This document shows positions 7,661 through 15,536 of a stretch of 64,000 nt of DNA, piece after piece. The stretch lies in contig NZ_CP021435.1 of the NCBI RefSeq assembly GCF_002549795.1, forward strand, positions 2,728,001 to 2,792,000. Direction: 5' to 3'. Position 1 is the stretch's first letter. The number at the start of each line of letters is the position of its first letter. The DNA is from Halomonas beimenensis. Its GTDB lineage: Bacteria; Pseudomonadota; Gammaproteobacteria; Pseudomonadales; Halomonadaceae. A model generated the notes under the pieces. The model saw only the letters and a list, made by a program, of their open reading frames with translations. It did not search any database and had not been told where the DNA came from. The translations under genes and the position numbers were made by a program.

Positions 7661-8686
7661 TCAGCCCGCCGCGGCAGCGGCCCGCGCCTCGGCGGCCTGG
7701 GCCTGGACGGTGGTCACGGCGATGACATGGTAGATGTCGTCGACGCTGCAGCCCCGCGACAGGTCGTTGGCCGGCTTGGCCAGTCCCTGGAGCAAGGGCC
7801 CGATGGCCTCGGCGCCGCCGATCCGTTCGGCCAGCTTGTAGCCGATGTTGCCGGCCTCCAGGTCGGGGAAGATCAGCACGTTGGCGTTGCCCTTGACCTG
7901 GGAGTCGGGCAGCTTGCGCTCGGCGATCTCGGCGACGATGGCCGCATCGAGCTGCACGTCCTCGTCGATGGCGAGCCCCGGGCGGCGCTCCTTCACCCGA
8001 CGCGCCGCCTGGACCACCTTCTCCACGTTGCCGTGCTGGGCGCTGCCGCTGGTCGAGAACGACAGCATGGCGACCCGCGCCTGCTCGCCCAGCAGGGCCT
8101 CGGCGCTGTCCGCCGCGGCCATGGCGATCTGCGACAGCTGCTCGGCATCCGGGTCGATCACCAGGCCGCAGTCGGAGAAGATCATCCCGCCCTTGAGGCT
8201 GTGGAACGGCTGGCACAGCATCATCAGGAAGAAGCTGGAGACCAGACGACACCCCGGGGCCAAGCCCAGGATCTGGATGGCGCTGCGCACCACGTCTCCG
8301 GTGGTATGCACCGCCCCGGCCACGGATCCGTCGGCATGGCCCTCGCGGACCAGCATGTTGGCGAAGCACAGCGGCTCCCGGATCGCCGCCGCGGCGTCTT
8401 CCCGGGTCATGCCCTTCTTCCGGCGCAGCGCGAACAGCGCCTCCGCCAGCGACTCGGTGAGCGGCGAGTCGTCCGGGTCGATCAGTTCCAGGCGCGACAG
8501 GCTCAAGGCGCGGGATCTCGCCAGCTCGGCCAGCGTCGCCCACTTGCCCACCAGGGTGAGGTGAGCGATGCCGTCCTCGGCGGCCTTGACGGCCGCCTGC
8601 AGCACCCGTTCGTCCTCGCCTTCGCAGAGCACGATCCGTCGCGGCGAGCGGCGGGCGCGCGCCAGGATCTCGTTCAAGGCTTTCAT
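7661..8686 (-). CDS. pta: Phosphate acetyltransferase, short form
   Basis: A 341-residue phosphotransacetylase that converts acetyl phosphate and CoA to acetyl-CoA. It has only the PTA_PTB catalytic domain and lacks the N-terminal P-loop extension of long Pta. Recognisable blocks are RIVLCEGEDERVLQAAVKA near the N-terminus, GSVAGAVHTTGDVVRSA, SFFLMMLCQPFHSLKGG, and VKGNANVLIFPDLEAGNIGYK near residues 262-282. The start is ATG at 8686 with a GGGAGG site. It follows xsc2, whose product acetyl phosphate it would consume; short Pta enzymes are usual partners of Xsc. A hairpin terminator separates it from xsc2, so expression relative to xsc2 may be lowered. Confidence 0.92.
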   Translation of the reverse strand: MKALNEILARARRSPRRIVLCEGEDERVLQAAVKAAEDGIAHLTLVGKWATLAELARSRALSLSRLELIDPDDSPLTESLAEALFALRRKKGMTREDAAAAIREPLCFANMLVREGHADGSVAGAVHTTGDVVRSAIQILGLAPGCRLVSSFFLMMLCQPFHSLKGGMIFSDCGLVIDPDAEQLSQIAMAAADSAEALLGEQARVAMLSFSTSGSAQHGNVEKVVQAARRVKERRPGLAIDEDVQLDAAIVAEIAERKLPDSQVKGNANVLIFPDLEAGNIGYKLAERIGGAEAIGPLLQGLAKPANDLSRGCSVDDIYHVIAVTTVQAQAAEARAAAAAG

Positions 8687-8728
8687 GATTCGGCCTCCCG
8701 TCTCCGCCGCCCGGGGCGGCGGGGATGA

Positions 8729-8758
8729 AGAAAAAAGCCCCCCGACATCGTCGGGGGG
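8729..8758 (-). terminator. Hairpin terminator between xsc2 and pta
   Basis: A perfect 9-bp GC stem (8738-8746 with 8750-8758, CCCCCCGAC/GTCGGGGGG) with a 3-nt loop is followed on the minus strand by a T-rich run. It sits 20-50 bp after the xsc2 stop and 43 bp before the pta start. It may end or attenuate the xsc2 message before pta and tauE. Confidence 0.8.
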
Positions 8759-8778
8759 AACACACCACGGCTGCCGCC

Positions 8779-10599
8779 TCAGACGTAGTCCTGATACTTC
8801 TCCAGCAGCCGCACCGGCTTCTTCAGCGCGTCGCGGCGGAAGGGGTCGCCCAGCTCCCGGGTGCACATGATCTCCAGGATGCAGGTCTTGCCCTCGTTCA
8901 TCTGCAGGTCCACCGCCTTCTTCAGCGCCGGGCCCACGTCCTCGATGCGATCCACGGTGATCCCCTCGGCGCCCATCGCCCGGCCGATCTCGGCGAAGCT
9001 CTGGTTGTCCAGCTCGCCGGCCACGAAGCGACGGTTGTAGAACTCCACCTGGTTCTTCTTCTCCGCGCCCCACTGGCGGTTGTGGAACACCACCGCGGTC
9101 ACCGGGATGTTGTGGCGCACCGCGGTCATGGTCTCCATCAGGCTCATGCCCCAGGCGCCGTCCCCGGCGTAGGCGATCGCCGGACGCTCCGGCGCCGCCA
9201 CCTTGGCGCCGATGATGGTCGGCAGCGCATAGCCGCAGTTGCCGAAGCTCATCGGCGCGAAGAAGCTGCGCGGCCGGTCGAAGCGCAGGTAGCTGTGCGC
9301 CACGGCGTTGATGTTGCCGATGTCGGTGGACACCATCACGTCCTCGGGCATCGCCTTCTCCAGCTCCCGCAGCACCTGGCGCGGGTGCAGGTACTCGCCG
9401 CCGGAGAACGGCGTCTCGCCGGCCGCCTCGTCGATGGCGTCGAGGCTGAACGGGTCCTTCTCGTGGGTCCACTCGTCGAGCTCGCGCTCCCACGCCGCCT
9501 TCTCGCTGGCGATCAGCTCGGCACGCTGCCCCTTGCTGGCGTCGCACTTGAGCTCGCGGCCCGCCAGGCGCTCGGTGATCGCCTCGGCGGCTTCCCTGGC
9601 GTCGCCGCAGATGCCCACCGCGATCTTCTTCACCAGGCCCAGCATCTTGTGGTCGGCGTCGATCTGGATGATCTTGGCGTCCTTCGGCCAGTAGTCCAGG
9701 CCGTGCTGCGGCAGGGTGCCGAACGGCCCCAGCCGCGTGCCCAGCGCCACCACCACGTCGGCCTGGGCGATCAGCTTCATGCCCGCCTTGGAGCCCTGGT
9801 AGCCCAGCGGCCCGCACCACAGCGGATGGCTGGCCGGGAAGGAGTCGTTGTGCTGGTAGCTGTTGACCACCGGCGCACCCAGCCGCTCGGCCAGCGCCTG
9901 GCAGGCGTCCACGCCGTCGGCCATCACCACCCCGCCCCCGGAGACGATCACCGGGAACTCGGCCTCGGCCAGCAGCGCCGCCGCCTCGTCCAGGGTCCGG
10001 GTGCCGCCCGGGCCGCGGTCCAGCCGCGACGGCTGGGGAATCTCGCACTCGATCTCGCCGTAGAAGTAGTCCCGCGGGATGTTCAGCTGGGTCGGGCCCA
10101 TCTCCGACATCGCCCGATCGAAGCAGCGACCGGTGTACTCGGCCATCCGCGCCGGGTGGGTCACGTGGCCCTGGTACTTGGTGAACTCCTGGAACATCGG
10201 CAGCTGATGGCATTCCTGGAAGCCGCCCAGGCCGATGCCGGTGGTGCCCGCCTCGGGGGTGACGATGACCACCGGGCTGTGCGCCCAGTAGGCCGCGGCG
10301 ATGCCGGTCACGCAGTTGGAGATGCCCGGGCCGTTCTGGCCGATCACCGTGCCGTGGCGCCCCGAGACCCGCGCATAGCCGTCGGCCATGTGCGCCGCGC
10401 CCTGCTCGTGCACCACCGGGATCAGCCGGATGCCGGCCGGGGCGAAGATGTCCATGGCGTCCATGAACGCCGAGCCCATGATGCCGAACATGTCGGTCAC
10501 CCCGTTGGCGACCAGGGTCTCCACGAAGGCCTCCGAGGGCGTCATCGTCTGCTTGCCCTGCACGACCTGGCGGGTGTCTGCGGTGTTGTCTGTGCTCAT
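8779..10599 (-). CDS. xsc: Sulfoacetaldehyde acetyltransferase, copy 2
   Basis: The 606-residue product is identical to copy 1 (catalytic Glu65, ThDP motif from residue 479). It uses an ATG start with a GGGAGG site, where copy 1 uses GTG. The terminal codons differ only synonymously (TAT and GTC here against TAC and GTG) and the stop is TGA instead of TAA. Identity with copy 1 covers 8795-10598 and stops inside the start codon. It is divergent from iclR and followed by pta and tauE, so this copy sits in the more complete desulfonation cluster. The offset between copies is 7799 bp with no indel. Confidence 0.95.
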   Translation of the reverse strand: MSTDNTADTRQVVQGKQTMTPSEAFVETLVANGVTDMFGIMGSAFMDAMDIFAPAGIRLIPVVHEQGAAHMADGYARVSGRHGTVIGQNGPGISNCVTGIAAAYWAHSPVVIVTPEAGTTGIGLGGFQECHQLPMFQEFTKYQGHVTHPARMAEYTGRCFDRAMSEMGPTQLNIPRDYFYGEIECEIPQPSRLDRGPGGTRTLDEAAALLAEAEFPVIVSGGGVVMADGVDACQALAERLGAPVVNSYQHNDSFPASHPLWCGPLGYQGSKAGMKLIAQADVVVALGTRLGPFGTLPQHGLDYWPKDAKIIQIDADHKMLGLVKKIAVGICGDAREAAEAITERLAGRELKCDASKGQRAELIASEKAAWERELDEWTHEKDPFSLDAIDEAAGETPFSGGEYLHPRQVLRELEKAMPEDVMVSTDIGNINAVAHSYLRFDRPRSFFAPMSFGNCGYALPTIIGAKVAAPERPAIAYAGDGAWGMSLMETMTAVRHNIPVTAVVFHNRQWGAEKKNQVEFYNRRFVAGELDNQSFAEIGRAMGAEGITVDRIEDVGPALKKAVDLQMNEGKTCILEIMCTRELGDPFRRDALKKPVRLLEKYQDYV

Positions 10600-10663
10600 G
10601 GGTGTCCTCCCGGGGATGGCTGAGCGGCTGTTGTTATGGAAATAGCCATTTACGATACGATTG

Positions 10664-10680
10664 GTTCCGTAAAACGGAAC
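10664..10680. promoter_or_regulatory. Candidate IclR operator at the xsc2/iclR region
   Basis: A perfect palindrome, GTTCCGT-AAA-ACGGAAC, lies 8 bp downstream of the xsc2 -10 box and between xsc2 and the divergent iclR gene. Its location would let a bound repressor block xsc2 transcription, and its match to 2833-2849 links both xsc copies to one regulator. Binding is inferred. Confidence 0.65.
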
Positions 10681-10688
10681 ACATCTCC

Positions 10689-10739
10689 AAGCTAGCCACG
10701 GGATCGTGCGTCGTCAACATCAATTTCAAAAAACGGTAC
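10689..10739 (-). promoter_or_regulatory. Candidate sigma70 promoter of xsc2 with conserved upstream element
   Basis: On the minus strand TTGACG (10717-10712), a 17-bp spacer and TAGCTT (10694-10689). Immediately upstream, 10718-10739 reads GTACCGTTTTTTGAAATTG on the minus strand, which matches the equivalent element at xsc1. Conservation of box, spacing and upstream element at both genes supports function. Confidence 0.55.
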
Positions 10740-10795
10740 AAATTGATTTCTTTTTAGGAACGAATTAGCCTGGAGGCAAAGAGGGAGAGGGCACC

Positions 10796-11617
10796 ATGAC
10801 CACCAATCGCACCGAAATGAGTCGCCTCGAGGGGGAGACACCGGCCCAGCGCCTGCTGGCCCTGCTCGAGGTCATTGCCGGGAAGGACCAGTTCTTCACG
10901 CTGCAGGGCATGGTGGAGGAGACGGGGCTTCCCAAGCCCACCCTGCATCGCATGCTCCAGCAGCTGGAGTCGTCCGGCATGCTGCAGCGCGAGGCCGATG
11001 GGCGCCACTACAGCAAGGGCAACCGGCTGCGGCGGCTCGCCGAGAACCTGCTGCTTCATGACACCGTCCACGGGGCCCGCCACGCGGTGTTGTCCGAGCT
11101 GGTCGAGGAGGTCGGGGAAAGCTGCAACATCACCGCCCTGTCGGGGGGCGAGGTGCTGTACCTGGACCGGGTGGAGACCTCGGCCCCGCTGCGCTTCTAC
11201 CTGCATCCCGGCTCGCGGGTACCGGTGCATTGCTCCGCCAGCGGCAAGCTGTTCCTGGCCCAGATGGCGCCCGCCCAACGCAAGCGGCTGCTGGATCAGA
11301 CGCCGCTGAAGGCGTTCACGCCCAACACCCTCACCGACCGGGCGGCGCTGGAGGCGGAGATCGAGACCGTTCGCGACAACGGCTACGCCTTCGACGACGA
11401 GGAGTTCCTGCCCGGTCTGCTGTGCATCGCGGTGCTGGCGCCCCACCCCGAGGGCCCCTCGAACGTCGGCCTGGCCATCCAGGCGCCGGTGATGCGCATG
11501 ACCCGGGAGAAGGCCCTGGCCTGCCTGCCGGCCCTGCAACGCGCGGCCCAGGCCATCGCCGACATCAGCTGGGACGCGGTTCCCGAGGCCGAGGAGCTGG
11601 CGACGGCGGACCACTGA
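10796..11617 (+). CDS. IclR-family transcriptional regulator
   Basis: A 273-residue IclR-type regulator. The N-terminal winged helix-turn-helix lies at about 17-80 (AQRLLALLEVIA, LPKPTLHRMLQQLESSGMLQ). The C-terminal effector domain follows at about 95-260, with HCSASGKLFLAQM and the FDDEEFLPGLLCIAVL stretch typical of the family. It is divergent from xsc2, and a palindrome lies in the shared region, so it probably controls xsc2, itself and, through the matching site at 2833, xsc1 and the CobS-like operon. Taurine clusters often use the MocR-type TauR instead, so IclR control here is a variation. The effector is unknown; sulfoacetaldehyde or its precursor would be logical. Confidence 0.88.
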   Translation: MTTNRTEMSRLEGETPAQRLLALLEVIAGKDQFFTLQGMVEETGLPKPTLHRMLQQLESSGMLQREADGRHYSKGNRLRRLAENLLLHDTVHGARHAVLSELVEEVGESCNITALSGGEVLYLDRVETSAPLRFYLHPGSRVPVHCSASGKLFLAQMAPAQRKRLLDQTPLKAFTPNTLTDRAALEAEIETVRDNGYAFDDEEFLPGLLCIAVLAPHPEGPSNVGLAIQAPVMRMTREKALACLPALQRAAQAIADISWDAVPEAEELATADH

Positions 11618-11735
11618 GGGGGCGGCACCGGGCTGCAGATACGCCCCGGGGTGCCCTCACACTGGCCTGCGCCGCGGATTCCGCATATCCTCGAAGCCAT
11701 CGACCGTAGGCCCGCACCGCAACAGGGAGACTGCA

Positions 11736-12872
11736 ATGGCCGGTTTGTTACCCGATGTCGACCCCGATGGACTGCTCGAGTACTCGGTGGTCTACACGGA
11801 CCGTTCCCTCAACCACATGTCGAAGAGTTTCCAGGAAGTGATGCGCGACGTCTCCGCCTCCCTGAAGCGGGTCTATCGCGCGCATTCCGCCGTCATCGTG
11901 CCCGGCAGCGGTACCTATGGCATGGAAGCGGTGGCCCGCCAGTACGCCACCGACCGGCGCTGCCTGGTGATCCGCAACGGCTGGTTCAGCTATCGCTGGA
12001 GCCAGATCCTCGAACGGGGCCAGATCCCTTCGGACCTCTACGTGCGCAAGGCGCGCCGGCTGGACGACGATGACCCGATGTCCCCCTTCGCCCCGCCGCC
12101 CGTCGAGGAGGTGATCGAGGCCATCCAGGACCAGAGGCCCGACCTGGTCTTCGCGCCTCACGTGGAGACCGCCTCGGGCATCAAGCTGCCGGACGATTAC
12201 ATCCGCCGCATCAGCGAGGCCATCCACGAGGAGAACGGCCTGATGGTGCTGGACTGCATCGCCTCGGGCACCGACTGGGTCGACATGCAGGACACCGGCG
12301 TGGACATCCTGATCAGCGCCCCCCAGAAGGGCTGGAGCGGCTCCCCCTGCTGCGGCATGGTGATGCTCTCGCGGCTGGCCCGGGACATCATCGAGGAGAC
12401 CGAGAGCTCGAGCTTCGCCTGCGATCTCAAGAAGTGGCTGTCGATCATGGAGACCTACGAGGCGGGCGGCCATGCCTATCACGCCACCATGCCCACCGAC
12501 GGCCTGCGCACCCTGCGCGACGTCATGGCCGAGACCGAGGATTACGGCCTGGAGAAGGTCCGCGACGAGCAGCTCGAGCTGGGCCGCCGGGTCCGCGAGC
12601 TGCTCGCCGAGCACGGCTACCCGAGCGTCGCCGCCCCGGGCTTCGAGGCCCCGGGCGTGGTGGTGAGCTACACCCGCGACCCGGACATCGCGGTCAAGTT
12701 CGCCGCGGCGGGCCTGCAGGTGGCCACCGGTGTGCCCCTGATGTGCGACGAGGGCGACGACTTCCGCACCTTCCGTATCGGCCTGTTCGGCCTCGACAAG
12801 CTGCACCACATCGATCGCACCCTCGAGCACCTGCAGGAAGCGATCACCCGCATCGAGACCACCGACGAGTGA
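11736..12872 (+). CDS. Class V aminotransferase (serine/alanine-glyoxylate or AEP aminotransferase-like)
   Basis: A 378-residue PLP-dependent fold-type I enzyme. The PLP lysine is probably Lys198 in ISAPQKGWSGSP, preceded by the cofactor Asp173 in MVLDCIASG; PGSGTYGMEA (56-65) is the phosphate-binding region. It follows iclR by 118 bp on the same strand and ends at a terminator, so it belongs to the island. Known sulfoacetaldehyde-forming taurine aminotransferases (Tpa, Toa) are class III, and none is visible here. This gene could therefore make sulfoacetaldehyde from taurine, or process a related sulfonate amino acid, but that is inference. A general alanine-glyoxylate or serine-pyruvate role is the alternative. 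It is distinct from the PhnW-type enzyme at 58.9 kb. Confidence 0.8.
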   Translation: MAGLLPDVDPDGLLEYSVVYTDRSLNHMSKSFQEVMRDVSASLKRVYRAHSAVIVPGSGTYGMEAVARQYATDRRCLVIRNGWFSYRWSQILERGQIPSDLYVRKARRLDDDDPMSPFAPPPVEEVIEAIQDQRPDLVFAPHVETASGIKLPDDYIRRISEAIHEENGLMVLDCIASGTDWVDMQDTGVDILISAPQKGWSGSPCCGMVMLSRLARDIIEETESSSFACDLKKWLSIMETYEAGGHAYHATMPTDGLRTLRDVMAETEDYGLEKVRDEQLELGRRVRELLAEHGYPSVAAPGFEAPGVVVSYTRDPDIAVKFAAAGLQVATGVPLMCDEGDDFRTFRIGLFGLDKLHHIDRTLEHLQEAITRIETTDE

Positions 12873-12897
12873 GCCTGATCGGCATGACGCACCACTG

Positions 12898-12925
12898 AAA
12901 AGGGCGGCCCTTGGGCCGCCCTTTT
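12898..12925. terminator. Bidirectional rho-independent terminator
   Basis: AAAAGGGCGGCCC-TT-GGGCCGCCCTTTT forms a perfect stem with A and T tails on both sides, between the aminotransferase and the convergent CBS-BON gene. It can serve both transcripts. Confidence 0.9.
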
Positions 12926-12945
12926 CGTGACTCGGTGATGGCGAC

Positions 12946-13632
12946 TCAGACGCCGCCCATGCCCCTGGGCAGGAACCCCAGGTTGTTCTCCACCGCCTTG
13001 ACCCCCGGGGTGTTCTCGGCGGCCACCTGGACGGCCCAACGCTGCTCCTTGCTGTCCACCAAGCCCCACAGCTGCACCTTGCCCTCGGCGACGATGACGT
13101 TGAGCCGCTCCACCATCACCCCGGTGTGCTTGTCGACCTCCTGGAGGATGGCGTCGCGAATCTCGCGGTCGTCGCCGCTGGCCTGGGTCGCCGGTGCCTC
13201 CACGGAGAAACCACGCAGCAGGTTGGAGCGGCTGACGATCCCCACCACACGGCCCTCCCGGACCACCGGCACCCGCTTGATGCGGCGTTTCTCCAGCAGT
13301 TGCGCGATCTCGTGCAGGGGAGCGTCCTCGTCCACGGTGATCGGGTTAGGCGTCATGATCTCGCCCGCCAGGCGACCATGGGTACGCACGTAGTCGGCGG
13401 CCTCGTCGCCGGTGGAGAACAGCCGCAGCCACCAGGAGCGCGCGCCCTCGTCCTCGTTCTCGATGCGGCGGATCAGGTCGCCCTCGCTGACGATGCCCAG
13501 CAGGTGATCCTGGCCGTCGACGACCGGCACCGCGCTGATGCCATGCTCGAGCAAGAGGCTCGCGATCTCGCGAACCTCGCTGTCGGGGGACACGGTGATG
13601 ACATTGGGCGTCATGACGTCTGCGGCGCGCAT
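12946..13632 (-). CDS. CBS-pair plus BON domain protein
   Basis: A 228-residue protein with two CBS motifs. The first is at about 1-60 (DVMTPNVITVSPDSEVREIASLL, GIVSEGDLI) and the second at about 90-145 (EIMTPNPITVDEDAPL, RVPVVREGRVVGIVSRSNLL). A C-terminal BON domain follows (about 155-225, IRDAILQEVDKHTGV ... VQLWGLVDSKEQR ... VKAVENNL). CBS pairs bind adenosyl ligands and BON domains bind phospholipid or act as protein scaffolds, so an energy- or stress-sensing role is plausible. The start is the ATG at 13632 with a strong AGGAGG site. It is separated from neighbours by a terminator and a 272-bp gap to the LacI gene in which I see no gene. Confidence 0.85.
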   Translation of the reverse strand: MRAADVMTPNVITVSPDSEVREIASLLLEHGISAVPVVDGQDHLLGIVSEGDLIRRIENEDEGARSWWLRLFSTGDEAADYVRTHGRLAGEIMTPNPITVDEDAPLHEIAQLLEKRRIKRVPVVREGRVVGIVSRSNLLRGFSVEAPATQASGDDREIRDAILQEVDKHTGVMVERLNVIVAEGKVQLWGLVDSKEQRWAVQVAAENTPGVKAVENNLGFLPRGMGGV

Positions 13633-13904
13633 GGGACATCCTCCTGGGAAACGGGAATCAGAATGCGGCCACCTTCCTCGGCGGCCTCCTCTACACCATA
13701 GCAAGCCCCCAGGCACGAGGCCTTGATCCCGGGCAAGCCGAGTCCGGCATTCAGCCGCCATGGCCCGTGCCTCGGGTTCTTCGCGCATCGACGTGACACG
13801 GGCAAGCCCCGTCTAGGTGGCGTGTGCCCGGCATAATGCAATGGTCCTCAATACGATGGCGCGACGCCTCGGCCATCGGAGGCTCGGCTCCGGTCCCGAC
13901 GTCG

Positions 13905-14903
13905 TCAGCCCGGGGGGGGCTTCACGGAATCGCGGACGATGAGTTCCGGCGGGATCCGCAGGTGCTCGGACACCGGTACCCTGGCGGCGATGGCCGAGGT
14001 TATCAGCCGGCAGGCCTCGCGACACATGGTGTCGGTCTGCTGGCGAACGGTGGTCAGGGCAGGGATGAGCAGGCGGGCGATCTCGATGTCGTCATAACCG
14101 ATGACCGAGAGGTCGTCGGGCACGCTGAGCCCCTGGCGGGTGGCCTGACTGATGGCCCCGAGCGCTGACAGGTCATTGAAGGCGAAGAGGGCGGTGGGGC
14201 GGCGCTCGCCCCGGCACAGCCGGCGAATGGCGGCTTCCCCGCCATCGACCTCCAGGTTGCCGGGAAAGACCCAGTCGGGGTCGAGGGCGATGCCGGCCTC
14301 CCTCAGGGCACGGCTGAAGCCGCGATAGCGCCGGGACGACTGATGATGCTCGGCCGGTCCCGTGATGCAGCCGATCGCCCGATGCCCCTGCGCGATCATA
14401 TGCGATGTCGCCAGATAGCCGCCCTGCTCCGAATCGTCGCTGACGCTCGCCAGTCCCGGTGCCTCCATGTCCAGCAGCACGACCGGAAAGGGGCAGGACG
14501 CCAGCAGCTCACGATAGGCCGGGGACATCACGGATTCCAGGACCAGCAGGCCATCGATGCGCTTCCCCTTGAGCGTGCGGATATAGCTGCGCTGCTTGTC
14601 GATGTCCCGCCCCGAGTTGCACAACATCAGGTTAAAGCCGGCGGCATAGAGCGACGACTCGAGCCGGGACACCACCTCCGCGAAATAGGGGTTGGCCGAG
14701 CTGGTCACCAGCATCCCCACCGTATGGGTCATGTGCTTCTTCAGGGACTGCGCCGAGCTGCTCGGGGTGTAGTCGAGCCGCTCGACCGCCGCCCTCACCC
14801 TCGCCCGCGTCTCCTCCTTGACGAAGCGCGTCCCGTTGAGCACATGGGAGACGGTGGAAACGGAGACTCCCGCCGCCTTCGCCACATCGGTGATCGTCAC
14901 CAT
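13905..14903 (-). CDS. LacI/GalR-family regulator, probable repressor of the ribose/nucleoside operon
   Basis: A 332-residue LacI-type repressor. The helix-turn-helix and hinge are at residues 4-60 (ITDVAKAAGVSVSTVSHVLNG, VRAAVERLDYTPSSSAQSL). A periplasmic-binding-protein-like effector domain follows, with DLSVIGYDDIEIARLLIPALTTVRQ near residues 267-291. It is divergent from ribokinase and the nucleoside operon and resembles RbsR. A LacI-type half-palindromic site (GCAAACGTTTTC, 15225-15236) lies before that operon and is the likely target. The effector is probably ribose or a nucleoside breakdown product; this is inferred from position. Confidence 0.88.
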   Translation of the reverse strand: MVTITDVAKAAGVSVSTVSHVLNGTRFVKEETRARVRAAVERLDYTPSSSAQSLKKHMTHTVGMLVTSSANPYFAEVVSRLESSLYAAGFNLMLCNSGRDIDKQRSYIRTLKGKRIDGLLVLESVMSPAYRELLASCPFPVVLLDMEAPGLASVSDDSEQGGYLATSHMIAQGHRAIGCITGPAEHHQSSRRYRGFSRALREAGIALDPDWVFPGNLEVDGGEAAIRRLCRGERRPTALFAFNDLSALGAISQATRQGLSVPDDLSVIGYDDIEIARLLIPALTTVRQQTDTMCREACRLITSAIAARVPVSEHLRIPPELIVRDSVKPPPG

Positions 14904-15287
14904 CGCCTTGCTCCCGCCATCACGGCTCCCCCTCTTGCCCGGTCATGTCATCGAGCGCCTCACCCCTGGCCCTGAACGCTCGCCGCGCCTCCTCCCCCGG
15001 CCCCCACGGGCCGTTCGCAGCGTCGCCCGTGGTGGGCAAGGGGCGGCGCCCAACTGCCCGTCGATAATAACCCATTGATTTATCTAAATGTAGGAAAGCG
15101 GGAACCCATGACGAGGCCTCAGGGTCGCCGGGGCGATACCGCCTCGCCCGTGGCCCCGGGACGATGCTCCAGGATGGGCTGTTTGTCGATCATTCTAGGC
15201 AAAACTCTTCAGAAAAACGATTGCGCAAACGTTTTCCTTTGAATAGGGTGGTGAAAAAACAACGACAGCCAAGCCAGGAACACCACG
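14904..15287. other. Intergenic regulatory region between the LacI regulator and ribokinase operon
   Basis: This stretch has no convincing long gene. It contains an AT-rich segment near 15065-15095 that could hold the minus-strand promoter of the LacI gene, although I could not fix the boxes. It also holds the operator/promoter at 15221-15249 for the ribokinase operon. Confidence 0.5.
15221..15249 (+). promoter_or_regulatory. Candidate promoter with LacI-type operator for the ribose/nucleoside operon
   Basis: TTGCGC (15221-15226) and TAGGGT (15244-15249) are spaced by 17 bp. The operator-like GCAAACGTTTTC (15225-15236), centred on the CG step typical of LacI/PurR/RbsR sites, overlaps the -35 and spacer, so bound repressor would exclude RNA polymerase. 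Confidence 0.5.
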
Positions 15288-15536
15288 ATGGACGCTTCAT
15301 CCCCGGACGCTCGCCACCGCCACGACGGAGGCCAACGCCCTTCCGCCTCGGCCGCCCAGCCGTGGCTCGACGCGATGCCGAGCCAACTCGCGATCGGCCC
15401 GACCGCCTCGGCACCGGCTCCGGCCGGCCATGGCCGAAGGGGCGCTGCCACCCAAGGCGTCGCGACCGTCGTCTCTCGATCCAGACAACCTCAGGGTGAC
15501 CGCTTTGACTCTTCCCCCCTCGACTCAACCTCATGA
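15288..15536 (+). CDS. Possible leader ORF before ribokinase (doubtful)
   Basis: An 82-codon frame opens with ATG after a CCAGGAAC ribosome-site-like sequence, about 40 bp downstream of the proposed promoter, and stops at 15536 inside the 5' part of the ribokinase frame. I recognise no family in the product. It may be a translated leader coupled to ribokinase from a late start, a remnant of a lost gene, or chance in GC-rich DNA. It is listed because it has a better ribosome site than the ribokinase candidates. Confidence 0.25.
   Translation: MDASSPDARHRHDGGQRPSASAAQPWLDAMPSQLAIGPTASAPAPAGHGRRGAATQGVATVVSRSRQPQGDRFDSSPLDSTS

Noticed and set aside
980..10599. A composite transposon formed by the two xsc copies
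   Set aside because: The repeats are metabolic genes with no transposase, terminal inverted repeats or target duplications visible; duplication with gene conversion explains them better.
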